From Phyllobacterium zundukense (GTDB lineage Bacteria > Pseudomonadota > Alphaproteobacteria > Rhizobiales > Rhizobiaceae): 64,000 nt of DNA. The stretch lies in NCBI RefSeq assembly GCF_002764115.1, contig NZ_CP017941.1, positions 124,001-188,000 of the forward strand. Reading direction: 5' to 3'. Each line of letters starts with the position of its first letter. Position 1 is the stretch's first letter. The notes under the pieces are model-generated. The model was not told the DNA's origin. It saw nothing but the letters and a program-made list of their open reading frames with translations, and made no database searches. This document shows, piece after piece, positions 24,211-32,880 of this stretch. Made by a program: the position numbers and the translations under genes.

Positions 24211-25980
24211 ATGACCGAACTTGTTGGGGAGAAAATGTCGGCATCTGGAAGAGCGGGAATCGGGTCTTATTTGGCAGCGGCAATGCGGACCTTGAGGCAA
24301 ACGATCGGCGGAGCCCACGCCAGGAATGGCCATGGCGATCGGGAGCGAGCTCAGGCAATTGTACGGTTGCTGCTCACCATCGTGGTTGCTTTGTATCTTG
24401 GTGTCGGGGTCGTGACGGGAGCCGTTTCCAAGCCAGTCGGATCGTTCTTGACGGTGTACTTTGTCGCATTCTTCCTGGTTTCGACACTTCTCTTTGTGGC
24501 TATCCTTCGACGGCCCGGTGTCAATCATTACCGACGCGCGATGGCAATGGCTCTCGATTTCGGCAGTCTGACGATGACCATGATAATCGGTTCGGAATAT
24601 GTAGCGCCATTATATGCGATTTTGCTTTGGGTAACGGTCGGATATGGCATGCGCTACGGTTCCCGGTATTTGGGAATTGCCACCCTGCTTGCGCTTGCAA
24701 GTCTGGGATTTATTATGCTTGGCAGCAGCTATTGGCAAGCGCAGCCGTACATTGTTGCCGCACTGGCAGTGACAACGATAATTGTTCCGCTCTATGCCCA
24801 CATGTTGCTAACCGATACGCGCGAGGCCTCTGATCTTGCGACTGCCGCAAATCTTGCGAAGTCGCGTTTCCTTGCACAGGCAAGCCACGATCTTCGTCAG
24901 CCTGTTCACGCAATTGGCCTGTTCACCGCCTGTCTACGGGATTCCGGTCTGGCACCCGATGACAAGCAAATGGTCGATAATATAGATCGGTCTCTACAAA
25001 GCCTTTCACGGCTCTTTCGCTCATTGCTCGACGTTGCGACGCTCGACAGCGGCAAAATCTCGCCAAATATGGAAGTCGTCGCCGTCGGACCGCTCATCAG
25101 GACCATCGTTGATCAAAACGTGGAAGCGGCACGATGGGCAAATGTCGATCTTCGCTTTGTGAAGACAAATCTCCGCGTGCGGGTGGATCCGAATCTACTG
25201 ACCATCATTTTACAGAACCTGCTGTCCAATGCTTTGAAGTATGCGCCCGACGCGCCTGTGTTGATCGGTTGCCGACGTAGCGGGAAATCTCTGTCCATCC
25301 ATATCCATGACTGCGGCCAAGGCATATCTGAACAGGATCGCGCGAACGTGTTCGAAGAATTTTACCGTGTCAGCATTCAAGGTAAAGATGTGGAAGGCGT
25401 CGGATTAGGTCTGTCTATCGTCCGGCGTATGGCCACGCTGATGGACCTCGGTGTTATTCTTGAGTCCAGCCTGGGTCGGGGAACATCGGTTGCGATCACC
25501 GGTCTCAAAATTACGCAAGAAGATGAAACATCCCGGATATTGCGTTCGAATCCTCCGGCCAGTTTGATCAGCGGCATGAAGATCCTCCTTGTCGAAGACG
25601 ACGCTGACGTATTGATGGCAACGAAGACCATGCTCGAAAAGTGGGGCTGTCAGGTCAATGCCCAGCAGACAGCCCAGTTCGACGTTGAACCGTGCGATCT
25701 GCTGCTAGCCGACTTTGACTTGAATGGCGATGAAAGCGGTGTCGATTGCATTGCCCGTGTACGCAGCTTGTTAGGAAGGGATATTCCTGCGATCATTATG
25801 ACTGGTCATAGTGACGGCCGCGTACAGGCTGAAATCGGCAGCGCCGATATCCCCATCTTGTCCAAGCCGACGCGCCCGGCTGAACTTCGCGCCGCCATAC
25901 TGGCGAGAAAACTTCAGCTCGAACAGCTCGATAACGGATCAAAACCACAGGCAAGCGAGTCCAGTGGTGCTATGACATAA
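24211..25980 (+). CDS. Membrane hybrid histidine kinase
   Basis: About 589 residues. Five or six membrane helices fill the first 200 residues (for example AIVRLLLTIVVALYLGVGVV, LTVYFVAFFLVSTLLFVAIL), a DHp helix follows with the phosphorylated histidine in ASHDLRQPVHAIGL, then a HATPase domain (N box LLSNALKYAPDAP, G boxes DCGQGISEQD and VEGVGLGLSIVRRM), and a C-terminal receiver (LLVEDDADVL, LLLADFDLNGD). The polytopic input recalls RpfC-like quorum sensors and could detect an exported peptide. The converging NarL-type regulator is the likely partner. The start is uncertain; ATG 24235 has GGGGAG three bases upstream. Confidence 0.88.
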   Translation: MTELVGEKMSASGRAGIGSYLAAAMRTLRQTIGGAHARNGHGDRERAQAIVRLLLTIVVALYLGVGVVTGAVSKPVGSFLTVYFVAFFLVSTLLFVAILRRPGVNHYRRAMAMALDFGSLTMTMIIGSEYVAPLYAILLWVTVGYGMRYGSRYLGIATLLALASLGFIMLGSSYWQAQPYIVAALAVTTIIVPLYAHMLLTDTREASDLATAANLAKSRFLAQASHDLRQPVHAIGLFTACLRDSGLAPDDKQMVDNIDRSLQSLSRLFRSLLDVATLDSGKISPNMEVVAVGPLIRTIVDQNVEAARWANVDLRFVKTNLRVRVDPNLLTIILQNLLSNALKYAPDAPVLIGCRRSGKSLSIHIHDCGQGISEQDRANVFEEFYRVSIQGKDVEGVGLGLSIVRRMATLMDLGVILESSLGRGTSVAITGLKITQEDETSRILRSNPPASLISGMKILLVEDDADVLMATKTMLEKWGCQVNAQQTAQFDVEPCDLLLADFDLNGDESGVDCIARVRSLLGRDIPAIIMTGHSDGRVQAEIGSADIPILSKPTRPAELRAAILARKLQLEQLDNGSKPQASESSGAMT

Positions 25981-25988
25981 TGACTATG

Positions 25989-26636
25989 TCACAATCCTGA
26001 CTCAACTGCTTTCGCAGCAGCAGCGGACCTCGAACTTACCTTCAACGTCCGAAAAAGCGCTGACACGTGGATTCGGACCGTAAAAGGAGAGATGTCGAGC
26101 GCGCGTGCAATTTCCTTGTTCGATAGGCCACGCGCTAGCAACCGGAGCACGTCTCGCTGTCGCAAAGTAAGGTGAGAGAGCGCATCGTTTTCGTTTATCG
26201 CGGGAAAGGCGCCATCGTCCGACTGCTTCACGACCACATCGCCGTTTCGGATGGCCGTGATCGCGGAACTGATTTCCAGGGGATGAACGGCCTTTGAGAT
26301 AAATCCGTCTGCGCCAGCTGCCATCACCCGCCTTATCGTTTCATCGCTATCGATCATCGACACGATTATGATCGTCGCGCGATCAAATTCGCGTCGTAAC
26401 GCCCAGATCGATGCCTTCGCCTCAAAGCCCGGAAAAAGCAGGTCAAGGACAAAGGTGTTCGGTGCAACATCTGCACGGGCAAGATTCAGCACCTCGTCGA
26501 ATGAGCCTGCTTCCTGAACGGTGGCATAGGGATACAATCGCTGCACGATGCGCCGCATTCCGTCGCGAAAGACAGGATGATCGTCGGCCACAATAATTCG
26601 CTCTTGAAGATTGCTGGCTCCATCAAGCTGCTCCAT
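25989..26636 (-). CDS. NarL/LuxR-type response regulator
   Basis: A 215-residue two-domain regulator. The receiver shows the acidic pair D18-D19 (IIVADDHPVF), phosphoacceptor D65 (TFVLDLLFPG) and K115 (GFISKAVHP). The C-terminal LuxR-type helix-turn-helix reads LTLRQRDVLRLLARGLSNKE, IARALDISPFTVRIHVSAL. It converges with the hybrid kinase (8 bases apart) and its promoter region is shared with the HlyD-exporter operon, where a 16-bp dyad lies. It is the best candidate to bind that dyad. Family certain, targets inferred. Confidence 0.9.
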   Translation of the reverse strand: MEQLDGASNLQERIIVADDHPVFRDGMRRIVQRLYPYATVQEAGSFDEVLNLARADVAPNTFVLDLLFPGFEAKASIWALRREFDRATIIIVSMIDSDETIRRVMAAGADGFISKAVHPLEISSAITAIRNGDVVVKQSDDGAFPAINENDALSHLTLRQRDVLRLLARGLSNKEIARALDISPFTVRIHVSALFRTLKVSSRSAAAAKAVESGL

Positions 26637-26682
26637 GGCTTATCGTGCCGCACTGCCGCGTTTCGCGTCAAGTCATCTCCCC

Positions 26683-26698
26683 TAGTGCATCTGTACTA
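26683..26698. promoter_or_regulatory. Putative shared operator, exporter copy
   Basis: TAGTGCATCTGTACTA, imperfect dyad TAGTnCAnnTGnACTA, lies between the response regulator and the HlyD gene. An identical copy is at 31150-31165 and a 14/16 copy at 23256-23271. Confidence 0.65.
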
Positions 26699-26926
26699 GT
26701 GGAGTTCGTGGCCACAGTGACTAGCCTCTTCAATGGCGAAATTGGATGAGAACGGCATGGACATCGGCACACGGCACCTTCAGCACAACGCATATTCGCT
26801 CAAAATGCGGGCGGACCGCTGGGCTTAAGAAATGGTGGTGAATTCAATCAGCGCTATCGCTGCTACGTTTCGGTGTCGGAATCGAGTGATCGGCAATCAT
26901 CGCCAAAGACTTGAGCCCGTGGGAGC

Positions 26927-28219
26927 ATGAACGAAAAGAAACCGCTGTTTCGTCAGGAGTCTCTCGAGGCGCGCCGCCATGCGTGGCTGGGACGTCCAAC
27001 AATACTTCACAATATATCTGCCACGGCAATCGCCATTTTTTCCGTCGTCTTCGTCATTGCTGTAATTTGCTTCCTTGTCTTTGGCCAATATACCCGGCGC
27101 GTGCGAGTGTCTGGGGTGATCCTTCCAATTGATGGCCTGACGCGCATCGTTGCGCCGCACAACGGATGGGTGGCTGATCTCAAAGTCAAGGAAGGAGATA
27201 ACGTAAAAAGTGGCGACGTTCTCTACGTCCTAAGCATCGACATTACGACGGCACTTGGCAATACGCAGGACGCAGTCACAAAAATATTGAGCGACAAACG
27301 TCTTGAATTGCAAGCGACGTTAGTGCGTCAGACCCACATCGAACATATCGAGAAACAGGCGATCAGAGATCAAGTGTCTGCTCTTCAGAAAGAAATTCCT
27401 CAAATCGATCAGCAAATTCAACTGCTACGGGAATTCATGGGGCAGCTGGATGAGTTTACCAAACGCCAGGAAGAATACCTGAAACGCGGCGTATCAACCT
27501 CGCGTGATTATGAGTCGCGGCTGCAGGCATTTAACAGTCAAAGGTCGGAGGTCGCGCGTCTCGGTCGGGAACGGGTTCAGCTCGGTGGCAAGCTGGATGA
27601 GTTGAACAATCAGCTTGCAGGCTTTGACCTGCAGTCGGACGCGAAAACAGCTGAAACCAGGCGTCAGATGCTCGACATCGAGCAACAGATTTCCGAAAGT
27701 GAGGCCCGCCGTGCCGTCCAGATAACTGCGCCAAGAAGCGGTACGGTGACCGGGATTATCACGCAGGCCGGGCAGACAGTTGCGGTCGGTACACCGTTGC
27801 TGACAATTGTCCCAACCGACCGGCCGCTCGTCGCCCAATTGCTCGCACCAAGCAATGCAGTTGGTTTTGTGCGCGAGCAATCGACGGCTCTTCTTCGTTA
27901 CGAGGCGTTTCCCTACCAGAAATTCGGACAGTATGCCGGGCAAGTATCGGTTATTTCCCGTGCCAATCTGCGTCCGGAAGAAGTGGCTCAGCTGAATGCA
28001 GGCGGCACCGATCCACAGTCCTTGCAAACCTTCTATCGCATCACCGTTCAACCCGAACAGCCATTCGTCACTGCCTATGGCCGCCGGGAGCGCCTTCAGG
28101 CCGGGATGCAAGTCGAAGCGCATTTGCTCGTTGATACACGCCCGCTCTATCAATGGGTCCTTGAGCCAATTTACGGGCTTCGGGGATCGCTCACCTCGAA
28201 TGCGGCGATAGTGGACTGA
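26927..28219 (+). CDS. HlyD-family membrane fusion protein (CvaA-like)
   Basis: A 430-residue periplasmic adaptor for type I export. One N-terminal membrane span (AIFSVVFVIAVICFLVFGQY), a first lipoyl half-motif (VAPHNGWVADLKVKEGDNVK), a long coiled coil (about residues 105-250), the second lipoyl half (ITAPRSGTVTGIITQAGQTV) and a beta-barrel region (RYEAFPYQKFGQYAGQVSVI). The N-terminal LFRQESLEARRHAWLGRP is typical of adaptors paired with C39-peptidase exporters. It ends in TGATG shared with the exporter start. The ATG at 26927 has only GGGAG one base upstream, so initiation may be weak. Confidence 0.92.
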   Translation: MNEKKPLFRQESLEARRHAWLGRPTILHNISATAIAIFSVVFVIAVICFLVFGQYTRRVRVSGVILPIDGLTRIVAPHNGWVADLKVKEGDNVKSGDVLYVLSIDITTALGNTQDAVTKILSDKRLELQATLVRQTHIEHIEKQAIRDQVSALQKEIPQIDQQIQLLREFMGQLDEFTKRQEEYLKRGVSTSRDYESRLQAFNSQRSEVARLGRERVQLGGKLDELNNQLAGFDLQSDAKTAETRRQMLDIEQQISESEARRAVQITAPRSGTVTGIITQAGQTVAVGTPLLTIVPTDRPLVAQLLAPSNAVGFVREQSTALLRYEAFPYQKFGQYAGQVSVISRANLRPEEVAQLNAGGTDPQSLQTFYRITVQPEQPFVTAYGRRERLQAGMQVEAHLLVDTRPLYQWVLEPIYGLRGSLTSNAAIVD

Positions 28220-30396
28220 TGATGTTTACCGATGAACTGGCCAAACGAATATCCGGGCGCGTTTTTTCGAAAACGCCCGTCATTCTTCAAACCGAAGCAG
28301 CCGAATGCGGACTCGCCTGTCTCGCCATGGTGGCGGGGCGATACGGCCATGAAATGGATTTGCCGGCCATCCGGCGGCGCTTTACCGCATCGATCAAAGG
28401 CACGACATTGAAGGATCTTGTGCAGGTTGGCGGCCAATTACGGCTGGCGACTCGCGCCTTGCGGCTCGACCTTGACGACCTTGATAAGCTTAGATTGCCT
28501 TGCATATTGCATTGGCGCCACAACCACTTTGTGGTCCTGACGCGCGTCCAGAAAAATCGAATCACAATAATCGACCCTGCAACGGGCAGTCGCCAGGTCG
28601 CTCGTGCGGAAGTGTCGAAACAGTTTACCGGCGTTGCCCTGGAGGCCTGGCCGACCGAGGAATTCGAAGAGAAGAACGAACGGATCCGAATAAGGATCAC
28701 GGACCTGATCCGCCGGACGAGCGGCATAGGTGTGGCTGCGCTGCAGGTCATGGCCATCTCACTTCTGCTCGAACTTGCCACGATCGCAATGCCCATCGGG
28801 TTTCAGCTAGTTCTCGACGAAGTCGTCGTGGCTGCTGATTATGATCTTCTGACACTGATTGTCATTGCCATGGCCTTGATGCTGGTCCTGCAGGTGGTAA
28901 CGGCTTTTGCCCGTGCCTTCCAGACGATGGTCATTGGATCAAGGCTGATACTGCAGTGGAAGGTCTCTCTCTTTGATCAGTTGATGCGGCTTCCGTTGAG
29001 CTTTTTTGAAAAGCGCCATGTTGGCGACGTGGTGTCACGCTTCGGCTCGCTGGACACGGTTCAACGCACCTTAACGACGAGTGCAATTCAGTCCTTTCTT
29101 GACGGCCTGATGTCAGTATTCCTGATATTCATGATGTGGCTTTACGGCGGCTGGCTGTTGATTGTTGCGCTCGTCAGCACGGGCTTCTACACAATAATTC
29201 GAGCCGCAATCTATGGGCATTACCGGTCCATCTCCGAAGAGACGATCATACATACCGCGCAGGAAAGCTCCCACTTTATGGAGTCGGTGAGAGGGATTGG
29301 TAGCCTCAAGGTTCTCAACCTCGAATCCCGGCGGCGAGGCACCTGGATAAATCACCTGGTTGAACGCGTAAACGCGGAACTTCGGGTTCAAAAGTTCGAT
29401 GCCTGGTTCAGTGCCGTCGGCTCTCTATTGTTCGGCGCCGATCGCATCTTGATCATTTTTCTGGGTGTGCGCGCGATTTTGGGCGGCGACATATCCGTTG
29501 GCATGTTCGTCGCGTTTCTCGCCTACAAAGACCAATTCGCAACGCGTGTGAACGGCTTCGTTAACACGATCCTGCAATTCAGGATGTTGTCGCTACATGG
29601 TGAGCGCGTGGCCGATATCGCGCTTGCTGATCCTGAGGAAACCGACCGCCGTCTGGGGCCCGCAGGTGCGCACGATACATCAGACAGACGGCCCAGCTCT
29701 CTGGAAGTCAGGAATGTCCATTTCCGCTACGCCGATAATGAAGCAAGTGTTCTCAAAGGGATCTCGCTTTCAGTTTCTGCCGGCGAATGTATCGGCATTG
29801 CGGGCCCTTCTGGCTCCGGGAAAACGACCCTGCTGAAACTGCTGGCTGGCCTTTCCCTTCCCACGACCGGCCAGGTCTTGATCGATGGGGTCCCGCTTTC
29901 TTCATTGGGACTGGCTGCCTATCGCGATCGAGTCGGCTGCGTGCTTCAAGAAGACAGACTGTTTGCGGGATCGATTTTTGAAAACATCACAGCTTTCGAT
30001 TCTTCGGCCGATCCGGCATGGGTGGAAGCCTGCGCGCAAATGGCGGCGATCCACAATGAGATTGTCGCAATGCCAATGGGTTACGAAACGCTTGTGGGTG
30101 ACATGGGGAGCTCCCTCTCCGGTGGCCAAAAACAGCGTGTCGTGCTCGCGCGGGCGATATATCGGCGCCCTTCGCTGCTCCTGCTTGATGAAGCGACCAG
30201 CAACCTCGATCATGCCAATGAACAGGCCATCAATGCAGCTGTGCGATGCCTTCCGATCACCCGCATTATTATCGCCCATCGCGAGGCAACGCTCGCAATG
30301 ACCGATCGTGTGCTTTGCTTCGATGGTGCGGGCGACCTGATTGAACAAAGTCGATCACTGACGACAAACTCGATGGCGCAATCCTCGGCAGATTAA
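28219..30396 (+). CDS. C39-peptidase ABC exporter of double-glycine peptides (CvaB-like)
   Basis: A 725-residue peptidase-containing ABC transporter that would cut leaders after GG and export the cores through the adaptor and an outer-membrane channel. The C39 domain is intact: Q24 and C30 (LQTEAAECGLACL), H103 (RHNHFVVL) and D119 (ITIIDPATG). A six-helix membrane domain follows (about residues 170-450), then the nucleotide-binding domain with Walker A GPSGSGKTT, signature LSGGQKQR, Walker B LLLLDEATSNLD and a switch histidine in IIIAHREAT. An intact catalytic triad separates it from degenerate peptidase relatives. It is coupled to the adaptor by TGATG. Confidence 0.95.
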   Translation: MMFTDELAKRISGRVFSKTPVILQTEAAECGLACLAMVAGRYGHEMDLPAIRRRFTASIKGTTLKDLVQVGGQLRLATRALRLDLDDLDKLRLPCILHWRHNHFVVLTRVQKNRITIIDPATGSRQVARAEVSKQFTGVALEAWPTEEFEEKNERIRIRITDLIRRTSGIGVAALQVMAISLLLELATIAMPIGFQLVLDEVVVAADYDLLTLIVIAMALMLVLQVVTAFARAFQTMVIGSRLILQWKVSLFDQLMRLPLSFFEKRHVGDVVSRFGSLDTVQRTLTTSAIQSFLDGLMSVFLIFMMWLYGGWLLIVALVSTGFYTIIRAAIYGHYRSISEETIIHTAQESSHFMESVRGIGSLKVLNLESRRRGTWINHLVERVNAELRVQKFDAWFSAVGSLLFGADRILIIFLGVRAILGGDISVGMFVAFLAYKDQFATRVNGFVNTILQFRMLSLHGERVADIALADPEETDRRLGPAGAHDTSDRRPSSLEVRNVHFRYADNEASVLKGISLSVSAGECIGIAGPSGSGKTTLLKLLAGLSLPTTGQVLIDGVPLSSLGLAAYRDRVGCVLQEDRLFAGSIFENITAFDSSADPAWVEACAQMAAIHNEIVAMPMGYETLVGDMGSSLSGGQKQRVVLARAIYRRPSLLLLDEATSNLDHANEQAINAAVRCLPITRIIIAHREATLAMTDRVLCFDGAGDLIEQSRSLTTNSMAQSSAD

Positions 30397-30665
30397 TTGG
30401 GGTCAGCATCCAGGGATACGTCTCTTTGAAATAACGAATGCCTTGGCGAGATGGCATTAAGGGGCGCTACGCCTGGCGTTCTGCCTCGACCGGCGCGCCA
30501 CTGCCCAAGTGAACAGGTGTAATCGCTAACCCCTATGCGCCGGGCTACAGCAGCAATTTTACCCCAGGTCCGACGGCTTCAGTATTTTGTTGGCAGCAGG
30601 CTCGTTTGAAAACAGGTCGGCATAACAAATTGCTGAAATGCCGACCGATCCTTCAGCGGAAATTT

Positions 30666-30872
30666 TCAGGCCCCATAAGTGTTGGCGTAGTTGGATGGAT
30701 TACCCCAATCAATCGGGCCCTCGGCGCCGGATCCGAAGTAACCGACAGCCCAGTCCACTGCGCTGCCTGCGGCGGTAAATGGATTGTCCATCCAACCTCC
30801 AACAGTCTCGAAGGGACCTTGGGCCAGACCGCCGGCCACCTGTTCCATTTCACAAACGTCGATTTCTCGCAT
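30666..30872 (-). CDS. Double-glycine-leader peptide precursor (53-residue core)
   Basis: A 68-residue precursor from ATG 30872, placed by AGAGGA six bases upstream. The leader MREIDVCEMEQVAGG has I, M and V at -12, -7 and -4 before GG. The 53-residue core begins LAQGPFETVGG and is rich in glycine and aromatic residues (WMDNPFTAAGSAVDWAVGYF, IDWGNPSNYANTYGA), with no cysteine. The gene faces the exporter. The 16-bp dyad lies about 280 bases upstream. The leader resembles that of 22846-22974. Confidence 0.78.
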   Translation of the reverse strand: MREIDVCEMEQVAGGLAQGPFETVGGWMDNPFTAAGSAVDWAVGYFGSGAEGPIDWGNPSNYANTYGA

Positions 30873-31149
30873 TGGATTTCCTCTCAAGAAAAATTCAGGT
30901 TGTGTGGTGATCGATCAGCTGTGAGCATTGGTGATATTAAGGCGGAAATGTGGCCGCGTCCGATACCCGTCTTCCTTCCAAATCTGTGGTTGAGTGAGCA
31001 CCTGTACATACAACACTCCCAAATTGTTACGTGAAGGTATGAACTAAGGTGCAGAAAACGCTACAGAAATGGATTGATTGTCCGTGTGGAGAGCGCGCCA
31101 ATTTGTTCCAGGCCCCGTGCTGGCGTGCGGAGTTTCTGTGCCTTCCGGA

Positions 31150-31165
31150 TAGTGCATCTGTACTA
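31150..31165. promoter_or_regulatory. Putative shared operator, precursor copy
   Basis: TAGTGCATCTGTACTA, identical in all 16 bases to 26683-26698, placed about 280 bases upstream of the minus-strand precursor at 30872 and 424 bases upstream of the plus-strand candidate at 31589. Confidence 0.65.
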
Positions 31166-31362
31166 CTGATAGGGGCACGCCGGTCGATAGGAATTGGCTG
31201 CGTGACTCCATCTCGAGAGGGGATCGATGAATTCTTCGAAGCTCACTTCGCTACTGCATCAGGTTGCCATGTGACGGAGGCAGCTGACAAAACTTCGTGG
31301 CAGTCCCCTCTGCGCCAGTCCGCTATGTGAATCCGGAATCGGGTCAATACCGGCTCGACCGT

Positions 31363-31545
31363 TCACCACTTGACCTTGAAACCGACCGTTCCCATGAGAG
31401 CATAACTGTCGCCGAAGTCAGCCGGACTGGTGTTGATCGCGCCCTCGCCGTAAATCGAATACTTGTCCTCGTTCCAGTTGTAGGAACCGCCAATACCGAC
31501 GCCGCCCCAGACCCGGTCGTCACGACTGCTGAATCTCCCGTGTTC
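31363..31545 (-). pseudogene. Autotransporter beta-barrel C-terminal fragment
   Basis: About 55 residues ending at TGA 31363-31365 read RVWGGVGIGGSYNWNEDKYS, IYGEGAINTSPADFGDSYAL and MGTVGFKVKW. This matches the last strands of an autotransporter outer-membrane barrel, with the terminal tryptophan. No upstream passenger or earlier strands are found, so it is a remnant. Confidence 0.65.
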
Positions 31546-31588
31546 ATTGCATGCTCAAGAAAAATACCCTGCCAGTTGGCGCAAGACG

Positions 31589-31756
31589 ATGACTAACGAT
31601 CCAGTCAAGAATACTTACTTGCGCAAATTCTCCCGCAAGCTTGCGACTCCCGAGGCCGAAACTCTCCGCAACCTTAAACTGTCCAAACTGGCGGGAGGTG
31701 CTCCACTTCCGGACGTTAAAGAGGAGATGGCATGTGTGACTTCATCAATGTCATGA
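31589..31756 (+). CDS. Possible double-glycine-leader peptide
   Basis: A 55-residue frame from ATG 31589. The stretch ETLRNLKLSKLAGG has L at -12, -7 and -4 before GG, like the other leaders, but the leader is long (37 residues) and the remaining core, APLPDVKEEMACVTSSMS, is only 18 residues with one cysteine. The ribosome site is weak. It may be a short bacteriocin, a signal peptide or chance. Confidence 0.4.
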   Translation: MTNDPVKNTYLRKFSRKLATPEAETLRNLKLSKLAGGAPLPDVKEEMACVTSSMS

Positions 31757-31799
31757 CGGGACGTCATGCCCCCTTTGATGTATCTTGATGTTGCGCCCA

Positions 31800-32600
31800 T
31801 CACTTTCCAATGGCACGTTCCTGAGACTCTTCGCCGACTAGGCAATTGTAAGGTTGTGTGTATTGCACGGATGCGAGGGCCAGTTGGCGCTCCTGAACTT
31901 CGCTTAGCTTGAACCCCGCGATCTCGACAACGAGCTTGTTGCGAATTGCCTCGGCAAACTGACTGACGTCTGACACCTTCACTAAAAATGCCCCGTCTCC
32001 CCCGATGACACATGCCTCGTAGTACGCATCAAGGTCATGGATCGCTGCCGAATCCGGTCCGGTCTTCAACATGATCGGCAGACCATCGACGGTGATTCCA
32101 TCAGCGATTGCTGCATTGCGGGCAACGGGCACCGGAGCCCCGGCATTGTTGGGCCCGTCGCCCGAAACATCGATTACGCGTCGGCTCGCCCGAAATCGAT
32201 TGGTTCGGATAAGCTCTCGCGCGAACGCCAGCACGTTTGAGATCGATGTAAAGGATATCCGTCTTATCGGCCGCCGGCGCAGCTCCTCGGCAAATTGGGC
32301 GGCGGACTCCGGACCATCAATCAGAGTCCACGGCACCACCTGAACCGCCGAGCCACCCCACTCGACGAACGTCACTGCGGTCTTTCCCAGCGGTCCGCCG
32401 AGCACGGCTCTGACGACTTCCGGGCTTCGAAAGGCATTCACATAACCTTCTCTTTGAACCCTCTGTTCCTCGATATCCATCGAATAAGAGACATCAACGG
32501 CAATCACCAATTCCAGATCGACGGCCACGGGAAACTGCTGGGCAAAAGAACCTCCGCTTAAAACACAAAAGGAGGCAATAAGCGCCCATCGCCGTCTCAT
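31800..32600 (-). CDS. DUF1194 (von Willebrand A-like) secreted protein
   Basis: About 266 residues from ATG 32600. A signal peptide (MRRRWALIASFCVLSGGSFA) precedes a von Willebrand A-like fold with a MIDAS-type metal site, AVDVSYSMD (DxSxS), and the family blocks RVIDVSGDGPNNAG and FVEWGG. DUF1194 proteins are periplasmic or secreted and of unknown role in alphaproteobacteria. The frame is open to 32687 but the signal peptide fixes the start. Confidence 0.85.
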   Translation of the reverse strand: MRRRWALIASFCVLSGGSFAQQFPVAVDLELVIAVDVSYSMDIEEQRVQREGYVNAFRSPEVVRAVLGGPLGKTAVTFVEWGGSAVQVVPWTLIDGPESAAQFAEELRRRPIRRISFTSISNVLAFARELIRTNRFRASRRVIDVSGDGPNNAGAPVPVARNAAIADGITVDGLPIMLKTGPDSAAIHDLDAYYEACVIGGDGAFLVKVSDVSQFAEAIRNKLVVEIAGFKLSEVQERQLALASVQYTQPYNCLVGEESQERAIGK

Positions 32601-32835
32601 TACCTTATCCCCAGTCACCTCATTCAGCCATCTGGCAGCGGAGCCGTCAGTCTCAACGATCCTCGAAGCACCCGAGTATATCGGCAATTAGTATTGCTGC
32701 CAGCCTCTGTTTCATCCTAATGGCAGTCGTTTAACAATGTCCGCTTTGCGCCCCATTCCAGATATTCATTAGTGTCTGCCTTGCGCCAAAGCGGCCATAA
32801 GATGATGTCCCTTGCACGCCAGCAGGGCGGGGAAT

Positions 32836-32858
32836 GTTCTGGCTGTTGACGCCAGAAC
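32836..32858. terminator. Hairpin after the YeeE/YedE gene
   Basis: GTTCTGGC (32836-32843) pairs with GCCAGAAC (32851-32858) around seven bases, 23 bases past the stop of the minus-strand gene at 32881. No T tract follows, so its efficiency as a terminator is uncertain. Confidence 0.45.
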
Positions 32859-32880
32859 GACAGTGCTCGCCGGACAAACG

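Noticed and set aside
24105-24833. A 242-codon frame at the start of the kinase gene
   Set aside because: It is a shifted frame of the kinase membrane region; only the other frame encodes membrane helices and the DHp motif.
26746-26826. A short frame (MAKLDENGMDIG...) upstream of the HlyD gene as a signal peptide gene
   Set aside because: No ribosome site, no leader motif and no sign of conservation.
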